Shown piece after piece: positions 56,163 through 64,000 of a stretch of DNA of 64,000 nt; the stretch's first letter is position 1, and every line of letters starts with the position of its first letter. The stretch is taken from positions 1-64,000 of the forward strand of contig JAEWER010000037.1 of NCBI GenBank assembly GCA_023389255.1, in the 5' to 3' direction. Source of the DNA: Bacillota bacterium (GTDB lineage: Bacteria; Bacillota; Clostridia; Saccharofermentanales; DTU023). A program made the translations under genes and the position numbers. The notes under the pieces are model-generated. The model searched no databases, was not told where the DNA came from, and saw only the letters and a list, made by a program, of their open reading frames with translations.

Positions 56163-57272
56163 TTATTCACCTTGCCCTAGAGAAACGCTATAACTTTGCT
56201 CACCGTCTTCGCTATAAATGTTGATTTTATCTAGCTTCAGACCAAGTTTTAGCTCAGTTCCCTCAGCAAAAATCTCATCTATAGCAGACTCTTGCACAAT
56301 CTCCACAGGTGTACCGTCTGCTAAAGTCAAGAAGTAATGCGTATTCAAGCCTAGGAAAACTGCGGAGTTAACACGTGCTGTGATCGTCGCTTCATCATTC
56401 GTTGTGTTGTCTAAGATCACAAACTCTTCTGGTCTGATAGATACTTGCACTTTACCAATTTGTGCCTTATCTGCCAGTCTAGGCAAAGTAAAATTAGCAC
56501 CTGCTACTTGCAAACTATAAGCACTTCCCTCTTTTTGTAGTTCAGCAGAGAGCAAATTAGTATGTCCAATAAAGTTAGCTACAAAAGTGTTCGCTGGACG
56601 CTGGTACAGTTCTTTGGGCGAACCGATTTGTTGAATCACACCATCTTTCATGACGGCAATGCGATCGGAAATAGCCATCGCCTCTTCTTGATCATGAGTA
56701 ACATAGACAGTAGTAATACCAATTTCACGTTGAATTTCACGAATTGCCTGACGCATGTCCACACGCAACTTAGCATCTAAGTTAGATAGAGGTTCATCCA
56801 TCAATAGCACATCAGGCTCAATCACCAAAGCTCTAGCCAAGGCAACACGCTGTTGTTGACCACCAGACAAGCGTTCTGGCAGGCGATCACGATATTGATC
56901 TATTTTCATCAGACCTAAGAAACGATCTGTTCTGCTCTGCATCTCGTCTTTAGGAACTTTACGATTTTTCAGACCAAAAGCAACATTTTTTTCGACTGTC
57001 AGATGGGGGAAAACTGCATAGTTTTGGAACACCATACCAATATTGCGCTTAGCTGGTTCTAGATCGTTGATTACCAAATCATTGAACTTAAAGGTGCCAC
57101 CTTCTATAGAGTTAAACCCTGCAATCATACGCAACAAGGTAGTTTTACCACAACCAGATGGACCTAGCAAAGTAAAAAATTCACCATCTTTAATGTGCAA
57201 ATTCAAATTAGGAATGATGGTCAAATCGCCGTAACGTTTGACCGCATTCTCGATGTAAATATTTACGCTCAT
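56163..57272 (-). CDS. ABC transporter ATP-binding protein, FbpC/PotA-like
   Basis: A 369-residue importer ATPase. Walker A GPSGCGKTT is at 37-45, followed by the Q-loop VFQNYAVFPHLTVEKNVAFG, signature RLSGGQQQRVALARAL, Walker B VLLMDEPLSNLDAKLR, and a C-terminal TOBE region from about 240. It matches the CUT2-unrelated Fe/polyamine/sulfate group. It follows the binding-protein gene after a hairpin-containing gap of 61 bases. Confidence 0.92.
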   Translation of the reverse strand: MSVNIYIENAVKRYGDLTIIPNLNLHIKDGEFFTLLGPSGCGKTTLLRMIAGFNSIEGGTFKFNDLVINDLEPAKRNIGMVFQNYAVFPHLTVEKNVAFGLKNRKVPKDEMQSRTDRFLGLMKIDQYRDRLPERLSGGQQQRVALARALVIEPDVLLMDEPLSNLDAKLRVDMRQAIREIQREIGITTVYVTHDQEEAMAISDRIAVMKDGVIQQIGSPKELYQRPANTFVANFIGHTNLLSAELQKEGSAYSLQVAGANFTLPRLADKAQIGKVQVSIRPEEFVILDNTTNDEATITARVNSAVFLGLNTHYFLTLADGTPVEIVQESAIDEIFAEGTELKLGLKLDKINIYSEDGEQSYSVSLGQGE

Positions 57273-57283
57273 ACTCTTCTCTC

Positions 57284-57315
57284 AAAAACATAGGCAAGAT
57301 AAATCTTGCCTATGT
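57284..57315 (-). terminator. Intercistronic hairpin between binding-protein and ATPase genes
   Basis: A 13-bp perfect stem (ACATAGGCAAGAT and its complement, 57288-57315) followed by TTTTTG on the minus strand. It lies 18 bases after the binding-protein stop. It probably stops or protects part of the transcript so that binding protein is made in excess over ATPase and permease. Confidence 0.8.
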
Positions 57316-57333
57316 CTATGCTCACAAAATTGC

Positions 57334-58398
57334 TTATTTGTTGACTAAAGATAACCACTTTTCTTGGAATTCACTCTTGTGCTCGGATGTGTATTCCAAA
57401 TCTTCAAACACCTGATTCAACTCACTGAAAGGTTTCATGAACTTACTCTCATTGGTGAATTTAGGATTAATGGTACGAATAGTGGTGCCAGCCAGTGCTT
57501 TTTGTGCACTATCTGATTGCAAGAAATCCATGAATTTCTTAGCATTTTCCATATTGGGGGCATTTTTAACGATGGCACTACCACCAGGTAGCCAGACACA
57601 ACCCTCTTGCGGATAGACTAACTTAATATTAGGAGCACCGTTTTCTAGTAGCGTAATGCAAGGATCTTCATAGGAGACACCCACTGCATATTCGCCATCT
57701 GCTGTTCCTTTGTAGATCTGAGATGATGAAGAAATGATGGTGCCATTTAATTGTTGCACAAATTTATCGACAAATTCCCATGCCTTATCATCAAATGCCT
57801 TATCGCCCATAACTGTCAGCATATTAGTCAATTCAGCATAAGCACTAGATGATGCAGTAGCATCGCCCATAGCGATATGTCCTTTGAGTTCAGGACGTAA
57901 CAGATCGGCATAACCCTTAAACTCATCAGGATTTAAGCCCAGCTCTTGGAACACTTCAGTGTTGAGTAACAACGCCGCACTTCCCGATAATTTATAGCTG
58001 GTGATGAAACCTGTAGTATTTCTATATTCTTCAGGTAATTTTTCATCATTAACTGAGACATATTTTTCCCACAGATCAGGGTTGGTCTTATAGAAGCCTA
58101 AATTGATAGCTCCCCAGTTAACGTCAGCTTGGGGATTTTCTTTTTCAGCCGCGATACGTGCTAAGACATCGCCTGTACCCATGGACTGCAAAACCACCTT
58201 AATACCAGTTTCTTGCTCAAACAAAGGAATTAAGGCATTAACTTCATCATCTTGGTTGGGGGAATAGATAACCAGCTTACCAGCATCAGCTTTTTGCTCT
58301 GCTTGTCCCGTACTCTCTGTTTTTTGTTGGCTTGAACCACAGCCGACCAAAAGCAACATCATAACGATAGCGGTCAGCAAGGCAAGTGTTTTCTTCAT
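57334..58398 (-). CDS. Iron(III)-type ABC transporter substrate-binding lipoprotein
   Basis: A 354-residue periplasmic-type binding protein anchored as a lipoprotein: MKKTLALLTAIVMMLLLVGC with lipobox LVGC and Cys20. The mature part has LVIYSPNQDDEVNALIPLFE, GDVLARIAAEKENPQADVNW and ENAKKFMDFLQSDSAQKAL, typical of the FbpA/AfuA and phosphonate-binding family. Iron is the likeliest ligand but is not proven. AGGAGGATAT lies before the ATG. It heads the three-gene importer operon. Confidence 0.9.
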   Translation of the reverse strand: MKKTLALLTAIVMMLLLVGCGSSQQKTESTGQAEQKADAGKLVIYSPNQDDEVNALIPLFEQETGIKVVLQSMGTGDVLARIAAEKENPQADVNWGAINLGFYKTNPDLWEKYVSVNDEKLPEEYRNTTGFITSYKLSGSAALLLNTEVFQELGLNPDEFKGYADLLRPELKGHIAMGDATASSSAYAELTNMLTVMGDKAFDDKAWEFVDKFVQQLNGTIISSSSQIYKGTADGEYAVGVSYEDPCITLLENGAPNIKLVYPQEGCVWLPGGSAIVKNAPNMENAKKFMDFLQSDSAQKALAGTTIRTINPKFTNESKFMKPFSELNQVFEDLEYTSEHKSEFQEKWLSLVNK

Positions 58399-58877
58399 AT
58401 ATCCTCCTGCATATCCTGTTTTTATCTTTAAGATGAGATATGCATGTGCTTAAAGTCTAACAGAGACATGACTGCTTTTGCCCTAGTCAAATTAAAAGAA
58501 ATATTTGCAACTTTTTACCAAGACAACTATCTTTGCTTTCAGCTTGTGCTGTAGATTAGGAAAAAGAATTGATATACTATCAAACTTAAATTAACTCTTA
58601 CTGTAACAACACTTGCAGGTAAACAAATCACCCACTTGCCTATGTTCCTTTATTAGATACTTCTAGGAGCTCTACTCGCCCAACCTAGTACAGAATATGT
58701 ACAAGAATGTCTACAGGATTATTTAGATCGGGGGTTTGCGACAGAAATTTTAACTGATGCTTTTTCTCGCTCCACAAGCGAGTAGTTTTGGACCTCTATC
58801 CCACAAAAATTGCAACTGTTTTCTCTATAATTAAGTTATCACTTGAGACTGGCATTTTCTGCTACAGAGGAGATAGT
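58399..58877. other. Divergent intergenic region between iron-type ABC operon and lipoprotein gene
   Basis: This 479-base gap separates the minus-strand importer operon from a plus-strand lipoprotein gene. The left part has short inverted repeats (GCATATC 58410-58416 with GATATGC 58437-58443), which could be an operator; I see no classic Fur box. The right part has a decayed reading frame (next entry) and, just before the lipoprotein gene, AGAGGAG. TATACT at 58573-58578 is a possible -10 on the plus strand. Confidence 0.45.
58570..58785 (+). pseudogene. Possible decayed coding fragment with one internal stop
   Basis: One plus-strand frame between stops at 58570 and 58783 holds about 70 codons interrupted by a single TAG at 58654. 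The parts read LTLTVTTLAGKQITHLPMFL and then LLGALLAQPSTEYVQECLQD, DYLDRGFATEILTDAFSR, with protein-like composition. There is no good start or ribosome binding site. A gene remnant is the best guess; chance is possible, and I do not recognise a family. Confidence 0.3.
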
Positions 58878-60521
58878 ATGATCAACTTAGATACATTGAA
58901 CTACAAGCGGTTGCGACAGCACACACTCACTTTGCTGCTGGCTTCCGTGGCGCTCGTTTCTTTATTTTTATTAACAGGATGTGCCAATAAATCTGACGCA
59001 GTTAAGATCAACTTTTCCTGGGACATAGACTTAGGCGAAGAAACTGTTAAATCTCCCTTAGCTGTCCAGATCACAGGCAAAAATATTCAGCAGGAAGAGA
59101 TCAACCAACTATGCTTAATTTGGCCAGCACAGGATGCTAAAAGCAACACAGCTTCAGCTATCCTACTGCCTGGTGATTATGTCTTGAACTACGTTTCACT
59201 CATCGACAGCAAGGACACTCTATATCGCATTGAAGCCGATAAGGATCTACATATTCCCACTTTGCAAGAACGCACAACTAAACCTTTATCTGATGCGCTA
59301 CTACAAATGAAAATAATCTCAGAAAAAGAGATCAGCCAAGAAACAATTACCTCTACCCAAGTAAAACTGAAAATGATTTTAAGCCAGAACATCCAGGTTT
59401 CTTGTAATCGTGATTTTGATCTAGAAAAACTGAGAGAAATTTTTGTGTCTTCAAACAACGAAACCAAGACACCTGCGTCTCCGGATAACACTGCCACTAC
59501 TACCTCTACTAACCAAGCAGAGACAACGTCAGATGATTACAACCAGGTACTGCAAGCTTATTTAGACGTAATTAAAAATCCAACTGAGTATATTAAAAAA
59601 GAACGTATTTTAGACTCGTCCTCTGGCATATCTTCTGATCCCAATCAAGGTTTTAATTATCTGCTTGTTCCTCTTTCGTCTGACGGACCTCCTGCTCTTT
59701 TAATCGGTGCCGAGTATAGTGTTTCTACGGGATATGATCGCACCCAGGAATTATTATGGATAGCGAGCTGGGACCAAAGTAAACAACAGTGCAAAATCTT
59801 AAATTACGACGATCCAATCGTACTCAAATTTCAAACCGGCACTCATTTTAGTGTGATTTTTTCTAATTCCCAAGATAATGAACAAGCAATTTATTACACC
59901 ACCAACTCTACCGACCAAAGTACAAATCCTGTACTCAAATACCACATTAAAGAGGGCAAACTAGTTGCAGAAAAGTTCTCTGATGATAATTCAACTATTG
60001 ATAATAGAACTTGTGAAACTCTGAATCTCATACCCACCTGGGATACTCATTATTTGTTTCAAACATTAGTTCCTAAAAATGAATTGGCAACAGTTTGGGA
60101 AGAATATAAGAAGCAACGATTAGCAGAATCTACCCAAGACCTAATCTATACCGGTCAACTACGCTATTTCAAAAACGAAGAATCCTTGGCTGAATATCAA
60201 GGATTGAGTGAACAAATGATAAACATGTTTTCCTCTAGCCAATATAAAAGGCAACACCTAATTCTAGTTTTTGATAAACCTAGAACCGTAACCGCTTATT
60301 CTGTTGGTAGTCAAGAATACCGTACTGTAGATAATAATACTATGCTAGGGTTATTCAATGAATCTCCTGGCACAATGGATAATATTTTAAATTATTTAGA
60401 CCAGAAACACGCAACTGTAATTTGTAACGAATATGGCTATTGGCAGTCGGATGTTTCCCTCCCAATGTCAGAACCACGTTTAGGCGACAAAAATAAAATC
60501 GAAGAACTTCTTATAGATTAA
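58878..60521 (+). CDS. Lipoprotein of unknown function
   Basis: A 547-residue protein that I do not recognise. Residues 1-35 are a lipoprotein signal (long hydrophobic core, lipobox LLTGC with Cys35). A Thr/Ser/Asn-rich linker lies near 195-220 (TKTPASPDNTATTTSTNQAE), splitting an N-terminal domain of about 155 residues from a C-terminal domain of about 330 residues. The latter is rich in aromatic and charged residues and beta-type patterns. The start is the ATG at 58878 with AGAGGAG before it. An in-frame extension to 58788 carries no signal. It stands alone, convergent with the cupin gene, and ends in a bidirectional terminator. Confidence 0.75.
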   Translation: MINLDTLNYKRLRQHTLTLLLASVALVSLFLLTGCANKSDAVKINFSWDIDLGEETVKSPLAVQITGKNIQQEEINQLCLIWPAQDAKSNTASAILLPGDYVLNYVSLIDSKDTLYRIEADKDLHIPTLQERTTKPLSDALLQMKIISEKEISQETITSTQVKLKMILSQNIQVSCNRDFDLEKLREIFVSSNNETKTPASPDNTATTTSTNQAETTSDDYNQVLQAYLDVIKNPTEYIKKERILDSSSGISSDPNQGFNYLLVPLSSDGPPALLIGAEYSVSTGYDRTQELLWIASWDQSKQQCKILNYDDPIVLKFQTGTHFSVIFSNSQDNEQAIYYTTNSTDQSTNPVLKYHIKEGKLVAEKFSDDNSTIDNRTCETLNLIPTWDTHYLFQTLVPKNELATVWEEYKKQRLAESTQDLIYTGQLRYFKNEESLAEYQGLSEQMINMFSSSQYKRQHLILVFDKPRTVTAYSVGSQEYRTVDNNTMLGLFNESPGTMDNILNYLDQKHATVICNEYGYWQSDVSLPMSEPRLGDKNKIEELLID

Positions 60522-60547
60522 AAGAGCCCCTAGCGGGCTCTTTTTTA
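60521..60547. terminator. Bidirectional terminator
   Basis: Stem GAGCCC/GGGCTC, extended by A-T pairs, with a five-base loop and TTTTTT on the plus strand; on the minus strand it is followed by TTTTAA. It lies between the convergent lipoprotein and cupin genes and can serve both. Confidence 0.88.
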
Positions 60548-60563
60548 GTGAAAAAATTTAATT

Positions 60564-61775
60564 TTACTCTGGCATCTCCACCGTAGGCACGCCCTTAGCA
60601 TTAGGTCCAAAATGCTTAAGTAATACTAAGTCTTCTGTGGGGCTGGGGTTGCTGATGCGTACTCCCGCGTTAGCTGCTTCTGCCGAAACAAAAAATTCGT
60701 CTGAACTCTGTTCGCCAAAACGCAGTAAAGTTGGCGTTTCACACACATGTGCTCCAAATGTGCCATGTCCTTGAATAAAGATACAGCCATAAGCCACATC
60801 ATCTTGCATCACTACGCTCTGATTCGGTTTAATTACCGTCTCTTTAGCAGATACATATGGATTACCGTAAACAATCCAGCTCTCTTTGTAGCGTTCATCC
60901 TCCTGAATAAGTACAGGTGGACGGAAGTAGTGTTTCTTGTAGTGAGGATCTAAATTCTTCTCCCAATCCAGCAGATCAAACACTGCATCAATATCGCCTT
61001 TTTCCTCTGCTGGCAACTCTTCATCTAACATTTCTGGAGGATAAATCTCACCAGAAACCACATTTTCAAAGACGGAGTTTACATCGGAATTCCATTGTGG
61101 CTCGTAAGTCAAAACGGAAGCTGGTGCATGAATTACACCCGGAGCAGTGTACCAACCAGTTCCCAATTCCACACGATAGGCACGTGATAACTCGGTGATG
61201 CGAGTATCGTCGGTGGCGAACTTACGGATACGCTCTTTAACTTCTTCTGGTGTAGTATCGGGATCAAAGCCAAAATATGTATAATTTGCTTCGCCAAAAT
61301 GGTTATTTAACTGTTTAGGGAAGAAATAGCATTCTGGCTTACCTAGCTTACCTACACGTGCTGCCTTTTCAAAGGTTAAATGCAGGTGATGAAATAATGG
61401 ATTCAAGTTATCGAAGAACTTTGAATACATCGGCCAACCTTGATATTCTGCCCACAGATCTTCACCTACTAACTGTTCTTTTAACTCATCGACAGCTTCT
61501 TTGAGCGAAAATTTCTCGTCGCTGTTGTAATCTACAGCTACATAGCTCAAGCCCTCATCCGGTTTAGCTTTTGGTCCGTTTTGCGCTACGATAGTCGAAG
61601 CAAACCAGCGCTCGGTAATAGAACCACGCTCGATGCCATAAGCATAATAATCATCTGGATGTAATTTAAGACGGTGTCCTGCTTTGCCAAAACGTCGAGG
61701 CACAAATGTTGGCATTAAGCGTAAAATACCTTGACCTTTAACAAAAGTTTTTCGGATCAATTCAGCTTTAGACAT
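60564..61775 (-). CDS. Cupin protein, phosphomannose-isomerase-like (sugar isomerase candidate)
   Basis: A 403-residue two-cupin protein. Likely metal ligands are His130 and His132 in LFHHLHLTF, Glu148 in KPECYFF and His216 in APGVIHAPA, the HxH-E-H set of type I phosphomannose isomerase and related sugar isomerases. The classic PMI motif YxDxNHKPE is not present, so it is a distant relative. A second cupin follows at about 300-390. Its ATG overlaps the mutarotase stop as TAATG, and the cassette includes a ribose-type importer. A role in isomerising the imported sugar is inferred. Confidence 0.7.
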   Translation of the reverse strand: MSKAELIRKTFVKGQGILRLMPTFVPRRFGKAGHRLKLHPDDYYAYGIERGSITERWFASTIVAQNGPKAKPDEGLSYVAVDYNSDEKFSLKEAVDELKEQLVGEDLWAEYQGWPMYSKFFDNLNPLFHHLHLTFEKAARVGKLGKPECYFFPKQLNNHFGEANYTYFGFDPDTTPEEVKERIRKFATDDTRITELSRAYRVELGTGWYTAPGVIHAPASVLTYEPQWNSDVNSVFENVVSGEIYPPEMLDEELPAEEKGDIDAVFDLLDWEKNLDPHYKKHYFRPPVLIQEDERYKESWIVYGNPYVSAKETVIKPNQSVVMQDDVAYGCIFIQGHGTFGAHVCETPTLLRFGEQSSDEFFVSAEAANAGVRISNPSPTEDLVLLKHFGPNAKGVPTVEMPE

Positions 61776-62197
61776 TAGATAACACCTTTCTGTAAGAGAA
61801 TGTTAGCGTAGCGTGCTGTTGTGCCTGTCTGCACTAACACATAGGATTTTTTCGACAGATCGTAAAAATCGTGACGATCTACTAATTCAACTTGTTCTTG
61901 TGTAACTCCTTTTTCAGCTAAAGTCGCAAAGAACTCGTCCCAGATTTCGGGTCTATTTTCGGTGGGAAGATGGCGCATCAACACAACGGGATGCTCAACA
62001 AACTCATCTATTGGCATCAGCTCCACAATGGCTTTGAGTAAATCTGTAACTTCAACTCCGGGCAATCTGATTACGCGCTCATTATTGCTAGCTGAGGGGT
62101 AATTTGCATCTACTAAAATAATGCGATCTGCATGACCCATTTCCATCAAGCATTTCATCAAGTCAGGGGTAATGATGGGTGAAATTCCGTACAACAT
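61775..62197 (-). CDS. RbsD/FucU family sugar mutarotase
   Basis: A 140-residue protein of the RbsD/FucU family, which speeds conversion between sugar anomers. MLYGISPIITPDLMKCLMEM, GHADRIILVDANYP (catalytic His and Asp) and the end QTGTTARYANILLQKGVI fit FucU better than RbsD. The start is the ATG at 62197 with AGGAGCAATT in front; an upstream in-frame start is not credible. It lies between the sugar-binding lipoprotein and the cupin gene. Confidence 0.88.
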   Translation of the reverse strand: MLYGISPIITPDLMKCLMEMGHADRIILVDANYPSASNNERVIRLPGVEVTDLLKAIVELMPIDEFVEHPVVLMRHLPTENRPEIWDEFFATLAEKGVTQEQVELVDRHDFYDLSKKSYVLVQTGTTARYANILLQKGVI

Positions 62198-62258
62198 AAT
62201 TGCTCCTTTAGATAGTAGTGCCAACCATGCCGTTTAGCGACTGGTGGGCATATGGGAA

Positions 62259-62288
62259 TTAGAGAGCACTCCAAAGAGCGCTCTCTAA
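62259..62288 (-). terminator. Hairpin between sugar-binding protein and mutarotase genes
   Basis: A 13-bp stem (TTAGAGAGC...GCTCTCTAA) with a four-base loop. On the minus-strand RNA its one mismatch is a G-U pair, which shows that this strand forms the stem better. No long T run follows, so it is more likely an mRNA-stabilising element or weak attenuator. Confidence 0.55.
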
Positions 62289-62295
62289 AAGTTAA

Positions 62296-63267
62296 TTATT
62301 TTTTGATCATGACGATGTCGATAGGAACTTTATCCTCAACAGTCTCGCCTTTCATGAACTTATCGGCACAAACCACAGCTTGTTTGCCCATTTCTACAGT
62401 TTGTTGTTCGACAGTGTATAACATTTCACCTTTATCAACTGCTTCTTTAGCATCGTCGGTTGCATCAAAGCCACCAACTACGATATCTTGACCAGGTTTC
62501 TTACCTGCGCCAGAAATTGCCTGAATTGCACCTAAAGCCATCTCGTCATTAGCAGCAATAATACCTTTGATACCAGGATGTGCTTGTAAAATATCTTCGG
62601 TAACTGTCAAACCCTCTGTTCTGTCATAGTTAGCAGTTTGGTCAGCAACCACGCTTACTTTGTCTTTTAAGACATTCATGAAACCTTGGTAGCGATCGAT
62701 AGCGGATGATGCACCTAAAATACCTTGTAGCACTGCGATATCAGCGCCCTCACCAACTTTAGCTAAGAATTCTTTAGCTGCAGCTTCACCAGCTTTGACG
62801 TTATCGGTACCGATGTAGGTGTCGACAGTAACATCTTCTACATAGCGGTCAACAGCGATAACTTTGATGCCTTTGGCTTGAGCATCTTTAACTGCAGGAG
62901 CAATAGCAGCTGAATCTTCGGGGTTGATGATCAGAACTTTGATACCTTTGGAAATTAAATCTTCTACGTCTGAAGTCTGTTTAGCTGAGTCATTATCAGC
63001 ACTGACTACAGTCAGATCTAAACCCATTTCCTTAGCAGTAGCTTTGGCGCTATCAGCCATGGAAACGAAGAAAGGATTGTTCAGCGTTGAGATCGAAAAA
63101 CCGATGGCACCAGTAGCACCCTCTGTCTTAGCACCAACAGAAGCTTGAGTGCCTGTACCAGCTGCTTTGGTTGCATCAGTTTTTTGGTCATCAGTTTTAA
63201 CGCAACCAACCAAGCAACCTACTACTAGCAAGCTAGCAACGATTAAAGATAATAATTTGCGTTTCAT
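62296..63267 (-). CDS. Ribose-type ABC transporter substrate-binding lipoprotein
   Basis: A 323-residue periplasmic-binding protein of the RbsB (class I, cluster B) family. A signal peptide ends in a lipobox LVGC (Cys22), then a Thr/Ala/Gly-rich linker. The body has IGFSISTLNNPFFVSMADSA, DNDSAKQTSDVEDLISKGIK, IINPEDSAAIAPAV and GIIAANDEMALGAIQAI, all typical of sugar binders. The sugar is unknown; neighbours suggest a pentose, fucose-like or other aldose. AGGAGG precedes the ATG. Confidence 0.92.
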   Translation of the reverse strand: MKRKLLSLIVASLLVVGCLVGCVKTDDQKTDATKAAGTGTQASVGAKTEGATGAIGFSISTLNNPFFVSMADSAKATAKEMGLDLTVVSADNDSAKQTSDVEDLISKGIKVLIINPEDSAAIAPAVKDAQAKGIKVIAVDRYVEDVTVDTYIGTDNVKAGEAAAKEFLAKVGEGADIAVLQGILGASSAIDRYQGFMNVLKDKVSVVADQTANYDRTEGLTVTEDILQAHPGIKGIIAANDEMALGAIQAISGAGKKPGQDIVVGGFDATDDAKEAVDKGEMLYTVEQQTVEMGKQAVVCADKFMKGETVEDKVPIDIVMIKK

Positions 63268-63305
63268 AATTCCTCCTTAAGAAACGAACAATATTGATAT
63301 CGCAA

Positions 63306-64000
63306 CTAACGGTTGCGATCTGATAACACGGAAATCAGGATAACTACACCCTTAACCACATCTTGGTAATAGGACGAAACACCCATAACGTTTAGACCAT
63401 TGCTGAGTACCGCAATAATCAAAATACCGATTAAAGTACCCGAAATTTTGCCTCTACCACCACTCATACTGGTGCCACCCAAAGCTGTGGCTGCGATAGC
63501 ATCTAGCTCAAAACCTTGACCCATGGTGGGCTGCGCTGAGCCACCTAAACGGGATAAGAGAATCAAACCAGCAATAGCAGACATCAAGCCTGAAAGGCTG
63601 TAGACAATCATTTTGGTGCGATCGATATTCACACCAGCTAAGCTGGCTGCTTTCGCATTGCTACCCACTGCATAAACATAACGTCCAAAACTTGTTTTAT
63701 GGAGCAGGAAGAAGAACACAGCAAAAGCGACACCTAAAATCCACACAGGTACGGGGATGCCAAGAATGTAACCTTTACCGATAATAGTCAAAAAATACAG
63801 TTGATCTGGAGTACCAAGGCGTGAGATGGGTTTACCGCCACAATAAATCATGTCAATACCACGATAGATAGTCATGGTGACCAAGGTAGCGATAAATGGT
63901 TGTAAACGACCTTTGGTGATTAAGAAGCCACTGATGAAACCGAGCCCAACACCTATTAATAAAACCAGAAACACTGCTGGTACAGTGGGCACACCCGACT
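63306..64000 (-). CDS. Ribose-type ABC transporter permease (C-terminal part, cut by window edge)
   Basis: The frame is open to the right edge, giving 231 codons; family members are about 320, so roughly the first 90 residues are missing. Membrane segments and the motifs PFIATLVTMTIYRGIDMI, TSFGRYVYAVGSNAKAASLA, GVNIDRTKMIVYSLSGLMSA and ATALGGTSMSGGRGKISGTL are the RbsC signature. A GTG at 63992 is internal rather than the start. The ATPase gene (RbsA-like) is expected just outside the window. Confidence 0.93.
   Translation of the reverse strand, partial: SGVPTVPAVFLVLLIGVGLGFISGFLITKGRLQPFIATLVTMTIYRGIDMIYCGGKPISRLGTPDQLYFLTIIGKGYILGIPVPVWILGVAFAVFFFLLHKTSFGRYVYAVGSNAKAASLAGVNIDRTKMIVYSLSGLMSAIAGLILLSRLGGSAQPTMGQGFELDAIAATALGGTSMSGGRGKISGTLIGILIIAVLSNGLNVMGVSSYYQDVVKGVVILISVLSDRNR

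Noticed and set aside
58399..58445. Fur box upstream of the iron-type binding protein
   Set aside because: The short inverted repeats here (GCATATC/GATATGC and CTTTAAG/CTTAAAG) do not resemble the GATAATGATAATC-type Fur consensus.

Overview
The window reads as a stretch of low-to-mid GC Bacillota (Clostridia-type) chromosome. Supporting signs are strong AGGAGG-type ribosome binding sites, RemA, YicC, HemZ, a Crh-like HPr with Gln15, a KOW protein after map, a zinc-type S14, a sortase-anchored surface protein and class-II-type dimeric glycyl-tRNA synthetase. The exact genus cannot be fixed from sequence alone. Nearly everything lies on the minus strand, so the biological reading order runs from the right edge to the left.

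Right edge to 54 kb: a ribose-type sugar ABC cassette (permease cut by the window edge, binding lipoprotein, FucU-like mutarotase, cupin sugar isomerase-like protein), a convergent lipoprotein of unknown role, and an iron(III)-type ABC transporter (binding lipoprotein, ATPase, fused double permease). 54 to 48 kb: rsmE, a Crh-like HPr coupled to uvrC, and a plus-strand trio (glycerophosphodiesterase, MFS transporter, metallophosphoesterase). 48 to 41.6 kb: yicC-remA-gmk-rpoZ-glyS-ppdK. 41.6 to 33.5 kb: a membrane acyltransferase-like protein, HemZ-type radical SAM protein, acyl-CoA synthetase, a type-2-like isoleucyl-tRNA synthetase and an RsmC-like methyltransferase.

33.4 to 22.4 kb: the complete S10-spc ribosomal protein operon from rpsJ to secY. 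It is driven by a clear sigma-A promoter and preceded by a ~270-nt leader that can fold into mutually exclusive antiterminator and terminator hairpins. The usual continuation (adk-map-KOW-infA-rpmJ...) is broken twice. A 9-kb gene for a giant cell-wall-anchored repeat protein sits between secY and adk with terminators on both sides. A PTS cluster with a divergent PRD regulator sits between the KOW gene and infA. After infA comes pyrG rather than the alpha operon.

Left edge: pyrG, a membrane-anchored protein, a two-gene ABC-2 exporter, and the 5' part of a BspA-like leucine-rich-repeat surface protein.

The most interesting points are the ribosomal-operon attenuator, the giant adhesin inside the spc cluster, homopolymeric T tracts of 13 to 14 bases upstream of both surface-protein genes, the Gln15 HPr, and long extra tails on L16, L22 and RpoZ. 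No CRISPR array, tRNA, rRNA or insertion sequence was recognised.
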